Assembly (NCBI RefSeq): GCF_000758545.1
Contig: NZ_CP009279.1
Location: 3,286,001 to 3,350,000, forward strand
DNA: 64,000 nucleotides
Direction: 5' to 3'
From: Paenibacillus sp. FSL H7-0737
GTDB taxonomy: Bacteria; Bacillota; Bacilli; Paenibacillales; Paenibacillaceae
Shown: positions 28,413-36,800 of the stretch, one piece after another
How positions within the stretch are numbered: position 1 is the stretch's first letter
Layout: each line of letters starts with the position of its first letter
Translations under genes and position numbers: made by a program
The notes under the pieces: generated by a model
Told to the model about the DNA's origin: nothing
Database searches by the model: none
Seen by the model: the letters and a program-made list of their open reading frames with translations, nothing else

Positions 28413-29211
28413 TCTATGTTCTGTTCCAATCCAGTAAGATGCTCTTGGTACTGAAGAATGAGGGTAATAAGGACTTTCAAATTGATTAAGTGGCTTGCAT
28501 ACATGGTTTGCTGAAATAGGTTTTGTTTTGCCGCATCTAGCGGCCGTTGCACCCGTTGGTTAATCCAGTCCTCTGAACGCCCCTGTTTTGAAGAAAGCAG
28601 TTCTTTCATCTTAGATTTGAGTGTGTTTTCATCCGTCTGTAATACTGAATATGAGGTTGGGAATTCACTTAAAAACTGTAATGAAATACCGGAATACATA
28701 GCTCCAAAGACACCTTTGTAAGCAGGAAAACCTGATCTAAAACAGCTTGGAATTGTAGTTTAGTCTGTACACACATCTTTGAAAGAGACTCATATTGTCT
28801 TGTGAGATAGCGCAGATTGAGAAGTTGCACACCTCTTTTCTTAAACGGTTCAAATTCTTCTTTGTAGTACAGCTCTCCCAATAGGTAAGCGTCAGCAGCA
28901 TCCGTCTTTACTTTACGAAGTTGAGACTTCCTAAGCCGATTTGAGATGAGCGGATTAATAACAATATAAATATAATGATGTTCCTCTAGGAACTGAACAA
29001 CGGGACTTTGATAATGACCGGTTGCTTCTAGAATAAGCAAAGGACGTTGTTGAGATGCAAATTCAACTTCTGTTAAAACTTGAAGGAAATTTGCTAAACC
29101 ATCTCGAGTGTGCTCGAAGTGGAATGTCCCTTGGAATGGCTTTCCGCGCTCTAGAAAGGCTTGTCCATGGCTTTCTTCTTTAGAAATATCTAGACCGATA
29201 ACTGGATTCAT
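28413..29211 (-). pseudogene. IS110-family transposase, frameshifted and 3'-truncated
   Basis: Starts MNPVIGLDISKEESHG like copy 1 and carries the same one-base-short T run (VFLLTK break), then continues in another frame as MYSGISLQFLSEF. It ends in unrelated sequence at about 28412, so the C-terminal domain is gone. Confidence 0.88.
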
Positions 29212-29470
29212 TTTATCTCTCCCTATAAGTTTAGATTCACCGGCATCCCCTAAGGTTCTTCTTGTCGCTCCATAGCATCGCTTGTTATACGGGATCTTAC
29301 GTCCCAACCAGCCTCAATCATGGTCATGACAAGTAGGGGTGAACATTATAGCTCTCGGGATCAAGTCCCACGGGCAGGTACGTTCGACCAGGCTACCTTA
29401 ATCCTCTATGCAAATGAAAAAAGGATCAACCAGAAAGAACTGGTTGATCTCATAATACGAACGGGCAGGA
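29212..29470 (-). ncRNA. Candidate IS110 bridge RNA region, copy 2
   Basis: Counterpart of 21864-22125, with the same outer hairpin and interior (GGACTTGATCCCGAGAGC on the minus strand), despite the dead coding part. Same caveats as copy 1. Confidence 0.42.
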
Positions 29471-29519
29471 TAGTCACAATGAGACTTTGAGACTTGGTTT
29501 GATTCCGGATAAATAAAAG

Positions 29520-29591
29520 TTGCAAAAAGGAAAAATATTGCTATACTAAGTTTAAACGTTATTTTAAATGATATTTAAAATGTTGTTTAAA
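29520..29591 (+). promoter_or_regulatory. tetR promoter with large dyad operator
   Basis: TTGCAA (29520-29525), 16-base spacer, TATACT (29542-29547). Directly after it is a nested palindrome: outer arms TTTAAAC/GTTTAAA (29551-29557/29585-29591) and inner arms ATTTTAAAT/ATTTAAAAT (29561-29569/29573-29581) around GAT. Suited to two TetR dimers and autoregulation. Confidence 0.78.
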
Positions 29592-29619
29592 TCAGGGTAA
29601 ATATACTTGGAGGTTGCCT

Positions 29620-30201
29620 ATGGAGACAGACAAAAAGTTGGAAACAAAAGAGAAGATTATGCGTGCCACACTGGAGTTGACCAAACAAGAAGGCTTTGAA
29701 AGGATCACTATAAAAAAAATTGCAGAAGCCTCAAACACGAATGTCGCTCTAGTTAACTATTACTTTGGGTCCAAAGAAAACTTGTTTAGCGAGTCCATCA
29801 AATTGATATTGAACAGCTTTCAGCATACCTTTGCCATACTTGACGATTTCTCTATATCCTCACGGGATAGATTGAGGCAATTTTTACTAGATTATTTGCA
29901 AGTGATCCGTCAATATCCCGAATTGCTCTCCAGAATCATCCTGATGGGCAATACCGTTTTCTCCTCGCAGCATGAATATGGATCATTTTTGAATCTATTG
30001 GGGTTTCCTAAGATACAAAATACTTTAAGAGAGTTAACCGATGAACAGCAGCCAGAGCACCTGATGACCATGACGATGCAGATTTTTGGAGCGCTTTTTC
30101 TACCAGCACTTATGAGTCCTATTCTAGAAACAGGAGCTTCCGTGAAGATTGCACCTATAGAGGAACAGATTGATTTGCTCTTTGCAAGATACTTTCATTA
30201 A
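29620..30201 (+). CDS. TetR/AcrR-family regulator
   Basis: 193 aa from ATG 29620, 5 to 6 bases after TTGGAGGT. N-terminal TetR helix-turn-helix (LTKQEGFERITIKKIAEASNTNVALVNYYFGSKENLF), then a helical ligand domain. The dyad at its promoter suggests it represses itself and the membrane gene 23 bases downstream. Confidence 0.92.
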   Translation: METDKKLETKEKIMRATLELTKQEGFERITIKKIAEASNTNVALVNYYFGSKENLFSESIKLILNSFQHTFAILDDFSISSRDRLRQFLLDYLQVIRQYPELLSRIILMGNTVFSSQHEYGSFLNLLGFPKIQNTLRELTDEQQPEHLMTMTMQIFGALFLPALMSPILETGASVKIAPIEEQIDLLFARYFH

Positions 30202-30224
30202 TAAACTCAGATTGAGGTGATTAA

Positions 30225-30848
30225 ATGAATTTTTTGAGAAAATATTGGCAGGATATAGGACTATTCATTGGCATTGTTATATGCATTTATCTTCTAATGA
30301 ACTGGGAAACAATACCGCGGATAAACAGCATATTATGGTTAAGCTTTGTGGCGATCCTTCTTCATCAGTTTGAGGAATACCGCTGGCCAGGGTACTTTCC
30401 AGGCATATTCAATATAGCCCTGTTTAAAAGTGAATCCCCTGACAACTATCCGTTAAATAAACAGTCGGCAATGATTATTAATGTGGTCATCGCCTATGTG
30501 TTCTACTTGCTCCCTGTATTCTTCCCGTCAGTAGTATGGCTGGGGATGGCACCTGTTTTAATGGGCTTTTTCCAAATCATTTTCCATGGAGTCGTCATTA
30601 ATATAAGAGCAAAAAGCATGTATAATCCAGGATTAGTCTCCGCAATTATTGTACATTTACCGGTGGGGATCTGGTACATCAACTACTTATATGAGCATCA
30701 TTTAATAACCCTCTCAGACTGGATTTGGAGCGCAATTTATTTTGCCATAGCTGTTTATATTTTAATAGTGAAAGGAAATACATGGATGAAAAACAAAAAC
30801 TCCATTCACAAATTTTCGCAAAAACAATTATGGTCTTTTCGTAAGTAG
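30225..30848 (+). CDS. HXXEE-domain membrane protein
   Basis: 207 aa, mainly hydrophobic, with about five or six TM helices. The defining HQFEE (residues 47-51) sits in the second helix, followed by YRWPGYFPG. The function of HXXEE proteins is not known. Co-transcription with the TetR gene is likely, and the TetR ligand may be its substrate. Confidence 0.85.
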   Translation: MNFLRKYWQDIGLFIGIVICIYLLMNWETIPRINSILWLSFVAILLHQFEEYRWPGYFPGIFNIALFKSESPDNYPLNKQSAMIINVVIAYVFYLLPVFFPSVVWLGMAPVLMGFFQIIFHGVVINIRAKSMYNPGLVSAIIVHLPVGIWYINYLYEHHLITLSDWIWSAIYFAIAVYILIVKGNTWMKNKNSIHKFSQKQLWSFRK

Positions 30849-30943
30849 GTCCTCATAACCCACCAGAAGGTCCAGTTGTTATAACTCTTGATGTAAAATT
30901 AGATGGGTTAATGTAACTGAAATTGAAGGATGATTATTTTCTC

Positions 30944-30970
30944 AACTAACGGGAAACGTTAGTTCAATAA
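30944..30970. repeat. Palindromic intergenic repeat, copy 1
   Basis: AACTAACG-GGAAA-CGTTAGTT followed by CAATAA. The same unit occurs at 31486-31512, on the other side of the CdiI-like gene. Confidence 0.75.
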
Positions 30971-31088
30971 CACACAATGATGAGTAGGTGCTTCGTATCC
31001 TGCTCTTTTTTATTAAGCTAACGGGCAGTTTAACACAACAAATCGCCACTTCTGATATACTTTTTATTAAAGCATTTAAGGTGGTCGG

Positions 31089-31487
31089 ATGATGTTAAAT
31101 AATTATTTGGATAAAACATTAGAAGAACTTGAAGGGGAGACTTGGGGTGAGCCACAGTATGGCTCAAACCTTGTTGTTAGGTGTCATGAATTACGAAGAA
31201 AACCGTTAATGGATTTCTCAGTCGAAGATTTAAGAATAATGATTGGACAAGGTTTCAGTTTGAAATATCTTGTTCCAATTGCTCTTAGGTACTTGGCAGA
31301 CAACCCATTTGTCAGAGGAGATTTTTATAAAGGAGACTTGTTGGTATGTGTAATAAACATCGAACAGACTTTTTGGGACTTAAACCCCGAAACGTATGTT
31401 GAATTGGATTCAATTATAACCGATGTTAAATACACAATTGAAAAGTTACTTCCATTGGTTTCCACTTATAAGACTTCAAATCACTGA
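31089..31487 (+). CDS. CdiI_3-type contact-dependent growth inhibition immunity-like protein
   Basis: 132 aa. The pattern LEELEGETWGEPQYGSNLV, CHELRRKPLMDFSVEDLRIMIGQGFSLKYLVPIALRYL and GDFYKGDLLVCVI is that of the CdiI immunity family (PF18616 type). No polymorphic toxin or CdiA-like gene is adjacent, so it is an orphan. AAGGTGG lies upstream; ATG 31092 is an alternative start. Flanked on both sides by the same palindromic repeat. Confidence 0.82.
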   Translation: MMLNNYLDKTLEELEGETWGEPQYGSNLVVRCHELRRKPLMDFSVEDLRIMIGQGFSLKYLVPIALRYLADNPFVRGDFYKGDLLVCVINIEQTFWDLNPETYVELDSIITDVKYTIEKLLPLVSTYKTSNH

Positions 31488-31512
31488 ACTAACGGGGAAC
31501 GTTAGTTCAATA
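31486..31512. repeat. Palindromic intergenic repeat, copy 2
   Basis: GAACTAACG-GGGAA-CGTTAGTTC followed by AATAA; it begins inside the last codons of the CdiI-like gene. Confidence 0.75.
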
Positions 31513-31529
31513 AACTAGCGGCTGTCTAA

Positions 31530-31660
31530 ATAGTTCCGAGATTCTGCCCTTTACAAGGGGGCATCGTTATTGGACGATAACAGAGAGGGTGTATTCATGA
31601 ATACACCCATCAGGGTGGTAACGCGAAATCAACTCCGTCCCTTAAGGGAGGAGTTTTTTT
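31530..31660 (+). promoter_or_regulatory. T-box leader (partial stem I) with terminator
   Basis: AGAGAGGG, a stem III-like hairpin (GGGTGTATTC/GAATACACCC), the T-box core AGGGTGGTAACGCG at about 31612-31625, and a terminator AACTCCgTCCCTT/AAGGGAGGAGTT with a T7 run (31631-31660). The antiterminator side, with GTCCCTT, is intact. Only about 60 bases precede AGAGAG, much less than a normal stem I with a specifier loop. No aminoacyl-tRNA synthetase or amino acid gene follows. Confidence 0.75.
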
Positions 31661-31694
31661 GTGTTCTTATAAATGATTTTAAGAAGGATTAATT

Positions 31695-31838
31695 ATGTTC
31701 CAAAAAATCTATGCATTCGATCGAATTCTGAGCCAGAATATGTTTATTGCTGTAAGGACTTCTTGCCGAAAGAAGGGGTATTCAGGTGCACTGGTATTTG
31801 AGTTAAGTTTTCTTCTTTTTGGGAAGATTGCTTGTTGA
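31695..31838 (+). CDS. Small ORF (47 aa) behind the T-box
   Basis: ATG 31695 has AAGAAGGA 6 bases before it. I do not recognise the product, which starts MFQKIYAFDRIL. It could be the truncated remnant of the gene the T-box once controlled, or a real short peptide. Confidence 0.35.
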   Translation: MFQKIYAFDRILSQNMFIAVRTSCRKKGYSGALVFELSFLLFGKIAC

Positions 31839-31854
31839 TATCAAGTTATCAAGT

Positions 31855-32562
31855 TTAATAGTATTTCACATATTTCATAAGCTCAGCGATTCCTAAAAAC
31901 TGCTTCATTAATTGACTATTTAATTTTTGTAACGCAAGCTCGAATGTCAATTCTACTTTTTTATAGTTTTGTGTCTCTATTTCATTCAGGAGTTGTTTCA
32001 TGTTCTCGATATAATACACGGTTTTCCTTAAACTGCTGATCAGTATAATCTTTCTTAATTCCGTTATAGTATAGACCCTATAGCCGTTGTCTTTATTTCT
32101 GTTAGAAGTAATAAGGCCTTCTTGTTCCCAATGTCGAATGGCTGAAGGCTTAACACCTGCCATTTGTGCAACTTCACCAATAGTCATTGCATTTGTGACC
32201 TCTAAATCGTTGTATCTTGATAAATCTGCATTTCGGAACATGCGTAACACATCCTCTAACCTATGCTTTTCCGTTTGTGTATTATGCTGTTCCTGATTGA
32301 TTGACCAAAGTGCATCCTCAATTTGCCGAGCTTTAATCTTTCTCATCACATCGTACACAACTGGAATCTCATATCCTTGTAAAAGTGCCCGAATCGTAAT
32401 AAAAGCTTGGACATGAATGTCTGTATAACACCGGCGATTGCTAGGAGTCCTTGGGACTTCGGGAACTAAGCCTTGATCTTCATATCTTCTTAATGTAGTG
32501 GTACTTACATTTAATTTCTTAGCTATCATTGTTGGTGTATAATTATCTCTCATAATCGTCAT
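31855..32562 (-). CDS. MerR-family regulator with two tandem MerR DNA-binding domains
   Basis: 235 aa. Domain 1 at about 8-70 (YTPTMIAKKLNVSTTTLRRYEDQGLVP ... RCYTD), a coiled linker, then domain 2 at about 125-190 (MTIGEVAQMAGVKPSAIRHWEQEGLI ... GYRVYT). Usual MerR proteins have one such domain and act as dimers. Divergent from the hydrolase gene at 32711, which it probably controls. A perfect ATCTAAT-TTA-ATTAGAT palindrome (32611-32627) lies in the gap. Confidence 0.88.
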   Translation of the reverse strand: MTIMRDNYTPTMIAKKLNVSTTTLRRYEDQGLVPEVPRTPSNRRCYTDIHVQAFITIRALLQGYEIPVVYDVMRKIKARQIEDALWSINQEQHNTQTEKHRLEDVLRMFRNADLSRYNDLEVTNAMTIGEVAQMAGVKPSAIRHWEQEGLITSNRNKDNGYRVYTITELRKIILISSLRKTVYYIENMKQLLNEIETQNYKKVELTFELALQKLNSQLMKQFLGIAELMKYVKYY

Positions 32563-32710
32563 CGCCCCAGAACATTAAAGTTAAACCTTCAAGTGCTACA
32601 ACAACATTAAATCTAATTTAATTAGATATATCAAGGCTTAGTATGGGATAAACCGAAAGATTGCATGAATGTTATATGATATTTTTATAAAACAGTAAGG
32701 AGAGGATTGT

Positions 32711-33577
32711 TTGAAAAAAATCATACGATTAACCAACCATTCAGCAATAGAAGTAGGATTGACAGGAGGATCAGATCGTCCAACCATTATGTTACCTATC
32801 GCTAAAAAATCCGTGTACAATCAGGAGGCAGAAAATCTAAAGCTATGGGGCGTAGATCCTGAATTAGGTAAACATTTTGTTGAAGGTCTCGCGGATACGT
32901 TTCAAGTGCTTTATTTTGATTATGAAGGTCATCTCTTTCAACATCCAGTGGACAACTTAACCGTAGACCATATTGTGAAGGATCTGCTCCTCATTGCTGA
33001 TGAAATGAACGTTAAGAGCTTTAGCTACTACGGTTATTCCTGGCTAGCTTTAATTGGACTACAATTGGCTATCAGAACAAATCGTCTGGAAAGCTTGGTC
33101 ATGGGAGGTTTTCCGCCTTATAATGGTCCCTATCAAGAGATGCTGATTGTAACTCAAAAAACACATACCCAAGCTTTGAATAATCAAAATGAGGTAGCTG
33201 AAAAAAGCTCCATTGAAACAGAGAATCCTAATGAGATAGACTGGGACAACATCAAAGTATCAATGGATACCCGTGTAACAGCTCAATTTGTTGCCTTATA
33301 CGAGAGCCTCACTGCTTTTGATGATCGTAGTATTCACCAATTGCTTAGTCTTCCAAAATTAGCTTTTGCAGGAGAAAATGATACTATCGTATATGGTGAG
33401 AATTTTGGAAATGTTACCGTTGATATTGCTGGGATATTAAAGATGAATTCGACGAAGCTGTGTGATTTAGGTTGGGATGTTGAAGTGCTAACGGGAAGCC
33501 AAATGGATCATACAAAAGCTATGCAACCAGCCGTGGTAATACCATTAATTAAGCCCTGGTTTATAAAACAATTATGA
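32711..33577 (+). CDS. Alpha/beta hydrolase-like protein
   Basis: 288 aa from TTG 32711 behind AAGGAGAGG. Hydrolase-fold hints: FQVLYFDYEGHLF, the nucleophile elbow SYYGYSWLALIGLQLA (Ser in GYSWL rather than strict GxSxG), and a late MDHTKAM histidine. Activity is uncertain. Probably regulated by the divergent tandem-MerR protein. Confidence 0.75.
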   Translation: MKKIIRLTNHSAIEVGLTGGSDRPTIMLPIAKKSVYNQEAENLKLWGVDPELGKHFVEGLADTFQVLYFDYEGHLFQHPVDNLTVDHIVKDLLLIADEMNVKSFSYYGYSWLALIGLQLAIRTNRLESLVMGGFPPYNGPYQEMLIVTQKTHTQALNNQNEVAEKSSIETENPNEIDWDNIKVSMDTRVTAQFVALYESLTAFDDRSIHQLLSLPKLAFAGENDTIVYGENFGNVTVDIAGILKMNSTKLCDLGWDVEVLTGSQMDHTKAMQPAVVIPLIKPWFIKQL

Positions 33578-33606
33578 ATACAGACTGGACTGTAATTCGG
33601 GAGTAG

Positions 33607-34347
33607 TTGTACCCAGCTGTAAATGAAAGTGAGAGGGTTACAATTAACAAGCTTATTTTGCAAGTAGCATCATCGGTTTTAGCATTTAGTTTACTCGTTG
33701 CCTGTAACCATCAACAAATCAACTCATCTACTCAGGAACAAAAACCATCAGTGGTTAGCTTATTTCCAAAAAACGATCTCATGGATTCTATTGTAATTGA
33801 CGCAGTAAATGAGGATAAATCAATTCGGGCGGAACAGCAAACGGAAAAGGGAACATTATTGATGATAGCCAAAGGTAGAGAAGAACTTGGGCATTTGGTC
33901 GTATCGAGCACGATGGGACAAGAGGGTGATCAGACGTTTCAGAGTAATTACTCTATTATCTACAGACAGGGAGATCAGGACAAAGTCTTAATGGAACTAC
34001 CCAATTACTTGTTTTTCCGACCATCCAGCAAAAAAATATCTTTTGAGAAGCTGAGTTTTAAAGAAGCTGAGGTTTACATCCTTACTCCTCAATATCAAAC
34101 AGGTCATGGCGTGGAAGGATATATTTTCGCGATTGATAAGCAAAATGAAGATGTATTCCCATTAGAAATCGTAAAGAAGGATCAAGTCTCGAAAACACTT
34201 CTTTATTCAGAAGCTGAGCCTTTACCGAGTGTCGAAAATAATATCTTAGTAGTCCATCCACCAGTTGGAGCAGGTACACAAGAAGCAGATGCAAAAGATA
34301 TCTTTTACAAATTGGATTTAAACAATAAACGGTTTGTGGCTGAATAG
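33607..34347 (+). CDS. Hypothetical lipoprotein with uncertain start
   Basis: 246 codons from TTG 33607, which has no ribosome site. A good GAGAGGG (33631-33637) sits 5 bases before an in-frame ATT at 33643; starting there would give INKLILQVASSVLAFSLLVAC, a clean lipoprotein signal. So the gene either uses a rare ATT start or has lost its ATG. The rest is a beta-rich secreted protein with no family I recognise. Confidence 0.6.
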   Translation: MYPAVNESERVTINKLILQVASSVLAFSLLVACNHQQINSSTQEQKPSVVSLFPKNDLMDSIVIDAVNEDKSIRAEQQTEKGTLLMIAKGREELGHLVVSSTMGQEGDQTFQSNYSIIYRQGDQDKVLMELPNYLFFRPSSKKISFEKLSFKEAEVYILTPQYQTGHGVEGYIFAIDKQNEDVFPLEIVKKDQVSKTLLYSEAEPLPSVENNILVVHPPVGAGTQEADAKDIFYKLDLNNKRFVAE

Positions 34348-34667
34348 CATGATTTGAACAAAAAAAAGGTCAGTTCACGAAATCGCGGAGCGTCTATGCT
34401 TCTATCATGAAGCTGCAGCAATTCCTCTATAGTTTCTACTTTTAATATATTGGCCGGTGTTGCCCTTTATAGGGTACACTGGCTTTTTTCATAGGAATCA
34501 AAAGGATAAGATCACACGTCATATTATTGGCATTGAATGTCGAAGCTTATGAAGACATAAAATGATTTCCCGCACTAGTACATAAGAAAAAAACTTTTTT
34601 GCAACCAAAACCCTTCTTTTCTTACTTTATAAGTGAGGCCTTAATCAAACTGAACGGAAGTGATGGA
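34348..34667. other. Gap with terminator before the ECF sigma gene
   Basis: The terminator at 34453-34490 (stem GCCGGTGTTGCCCT/AGGGTACACTGGC, TTTTTT) ends the lipoprotein unit. The remainder holds no clear promoter or gene. Confidence 0.6.
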
Positions 34668-35225
34668 GTGGACGATAGTGAAATCATACAGCTGTACTTT
34701 GCCCGCAATGAAACAGCAATAGAAGAAACATCCAAAAAATATAGAAATTATTGTACCAAGATTGCTCATAACATTCTGTCTAATTTTGAAGATTCGGAAG
34801 AATGCGTGAACGATACCTTTCTAGGAGCGTGGGAAACGATACCGCCGAAGACGCCTGCTAAGCTCTCATCTTTTTTGGGGAGGATCACACGAAATATCGC
34901 GTTAAATAAACACGATTATTACATGGCCAAAAAGCGGAATAAAACATTCGATACGATTCTTGATGAATTAAATGATTGTTTATCCTCTCCAGACAATGTC
35001 GAAAGTCAATATGAGGAAGAACAAATCGCTGAATCTATAAGCAATTTTCTGCTGAAGATTAATGAAGATCATCGGAATATTTTTCTGAGACGTTACTGGT
35101 ATTCCGATTCTTTGGCTGATATCGCAACTCGATTCTCAATAAGTGAAAGTAAAACGAAATCGGTTCTTTTTAGAACACGAAAAAAACTCCAATTATACCT
35201 TATGAAAGAGGGCTATATCCTATGA
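34668..35225 (+). CDS. ECF-type RNA polymerase sigma factor
   Basis: 185 aa from GTG 34668, 7 bases after GGAAG; the longer frame starts at TTG 34599 with no ribosome site. Sigma-70 region 2 (RKYCTKIAHNIL-like helices, DSEECVNDTFLGAWE, SFLGRITRNIALN) and region 4 (RNIFLRRYWYSDSLADIATRFSISESKTKSVLFRTRKKL). ATGA overlap with the next gene. Confidence 0.9.
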   Translation: MDDSEIIQLYFARNETAIEETSKKYRNYCTKIAHNILSNFEDSEECVNDTFLGAWETIPPKTPAKLSSFLGRITRNIALNKHDYYMAKKRNKTFDTILDELNDCLSSPDNVESQYEEEQIAESISNFLLKINEDHRNIFLRRYWYSDSLADIATRFSISESKTKSVLFRTRKKLQLYLMKEGYIL

Positions 35226-36130
35226 ATAATAAAGATCTATTTAAGACTATTGGTTATGTAGACGGCAATCTGGTAGAAAAGGCCAACACAGCGAGGCGTA
35301 CTAATAAGAGAACATATGCGAAGTGGGGAACCATGGCTGCTTGTGCTGCACTTGTGTTAGGAGTGGTCATTTATACATCTCCTCTAAAGACATCATTAAC
35401 GAATTCACCACAAATCTCGCAGCAAACGCCCGTTTCAGCTCCTACCGGAGTTCGGAAAATTTTAAATTACAACGGATTTCGTTATGCATTCGTAAGTGAT
35501 GGTGCTCAGTTTAAGTTCACAGGAATGAAGCCTGAAAAATCACTTGGAACCATAGATTTTGATATTAACCAAGAGATCGGGAAGAACAATGGAGGAGAAG
35601 TTGTAGAAAAGGATTTTTCGTCTACGTTCGCTGTTGGAGGTAAGTTATATGAAATTCCGACGTACCCATCCCAATTCCGCATCGCTGTTAAAGTTGAGGA
35701 GCATTATTATTTGGCAGAAATCGTGGCGAAGACTAACGATTCTACGATGACCGCTAAGGAATATCTGGATATGTCTAATCTAAAAGAGCATGCAAAAGAT
35801 ATCCATGTTCTTAATCATGTGGGAAATGACGTGTTAAAGAAAATGACAGATCATGCTTCTGTGGAGTCTATCATTGATGGATTGTACAGCGCAAAAACAG
35901 CTGATTTAAGTAATAAAGAATACGAGGCTATTGCAGAGGCGCAATCCCAAGGAAAATCGTATCAGTTAAAGTTCAACCTCAAGGACGGAACCTATATGGG
36001 CATGTATATCATTCCTGAATTAAAAGTCGTATCTATGGGAGATGCTTACTATCATTTGCCTGACACCTTTTTTGAACAATCTGGAGATCTTTTTTTAGGG
36101 CTTGCACAAGATGTGTTGCCGCTTTACTAA
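35222..36130 (+). CDS. Membrane-anchored anti-sigma-like protein
   Basis: 302 aa with a short cytoplasmic N-terminus, one TM helix (about 37-54, TMAACAALVLGVVIYTS) and a large extracytoplasmic part. Its ATGA overlap with the sigma gene suggests an anti-sigma/sensor role. No zinc anti-sigma motif was seen. Confidence 0.8.
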   Translation: MNNKDLFKTIGYVDGNLVEKANTARRTNKRTYAKWGTMAACAALVLGVVIYTSPLKTSLTNSPQISQQTPVSAPTGVRKILNYNGFRYAFVSDGAQFKFTGMKPEKSLGTIDFDINQEIGKNNGGEVVEKDFSSTFAVGGKLYEIPTYPSQFRIAVKVEEHYYLAEIVAKTNDSTMTAKEYLDMSNLKEHAKDIHVLNHVGNDVLKKMTDHASVESIIDGLYSAKTADLSNKEYEAIAEAQSQGKSYQLKFNLKDGTYMGMYIIPELKVVSMGDAYYHLPDTFFEQSGDLFLGLAQDVLPLY

Positions 36131-36183
36131 ACTTAAGAAGATTTGATTATGTTTAAGAAAAAAGTAACGATTTCTAACAAGTT

Positions 36184-36228
36184 AAAACAAAGGCATCGAA
36201 TCCACAGATTCGATGCCTTTGTTTTAGA
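36184..36228. terminator. Strong Rho-independent terminator
   Basis: 19-bp perfect stem 36184-36202/36207-36225 with a 4-base loop, ending the sigma operon. Confidence 0.85.
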
Positions 36229-36277
36229 GTAGAGTACAATTTCCCAGATTGTGCGTTAGCCCTCACCCACTAATAGT

Positions 36278-36800
36278 CATTTGCGTAATGATTTAAATCA
36301 TAATGGGCAGTTTAATCCTGGTGAACCTTGGATTCCGAATGTTAATGTTGTTCTATATAGTAATTCGAGTGGACCTGTGTTTCTACGCTAACGAATGTCA
36401 ATGGAGTTTATAGTTTTCCGATTACCGTTTCGGGAAGTTATTTCGTTTATAAGACGGTTACAGATTCGGATGCTACTTGTCCACCAACTACTTTTTCGCA
36501 GCCAAGTGGATTTACAATGTCAAAGGGCCAAGAAAACTGACCTTAACCGTTACGAAGTCTCAAATCAGCAATAATGCAACTGTAGCCAATCAGAACTTTA
36601 GCCATGATACTACAAATAATCCCTTAAGCTGTAATACAACAATGATTCAATTTGCAGGAAGACCTTTCGTTTGGTATTACCTCAATGTTGTAACAGGTGC
36701 AACCGTTATTCGAGGAACGGTTAGCCCCCCTGTAGATATAAATGCAATCGGATATAATCCACTGGATAACTATTTGTGTGTCTCTATTTATAGCGTTTAA
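36278..36800 (+). pseudogene. Decayed cell-surface protein: SdrD B-like plus DUF6923-like remnant
   Basis: Reading across three frames gives a SdrD B-type start (NDLNHNGQFNPGEPWIPNV), then in another frame TNVNGVYSFPITVSGSYFVYKT and CPPTTFSQPSGF, and in a third a DUF6923-like end with PVDINAIGYNPLDNYL. At least two frameshifts break it. Its end overlaps the kinase gene by 17 bases. Confidence 0.72.

Larger units (their letters stand above)
28413..29470 (-). mobile_element. IS110-family insertion sequence, copy 2 (3'-truncated)
   Basis: Same orientation as copy 1 and nearly identical to 21068-22125. It lacks the last third of the transposase, including the catalytic-serine motif, and its missing end. 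Confidence 0.88.
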
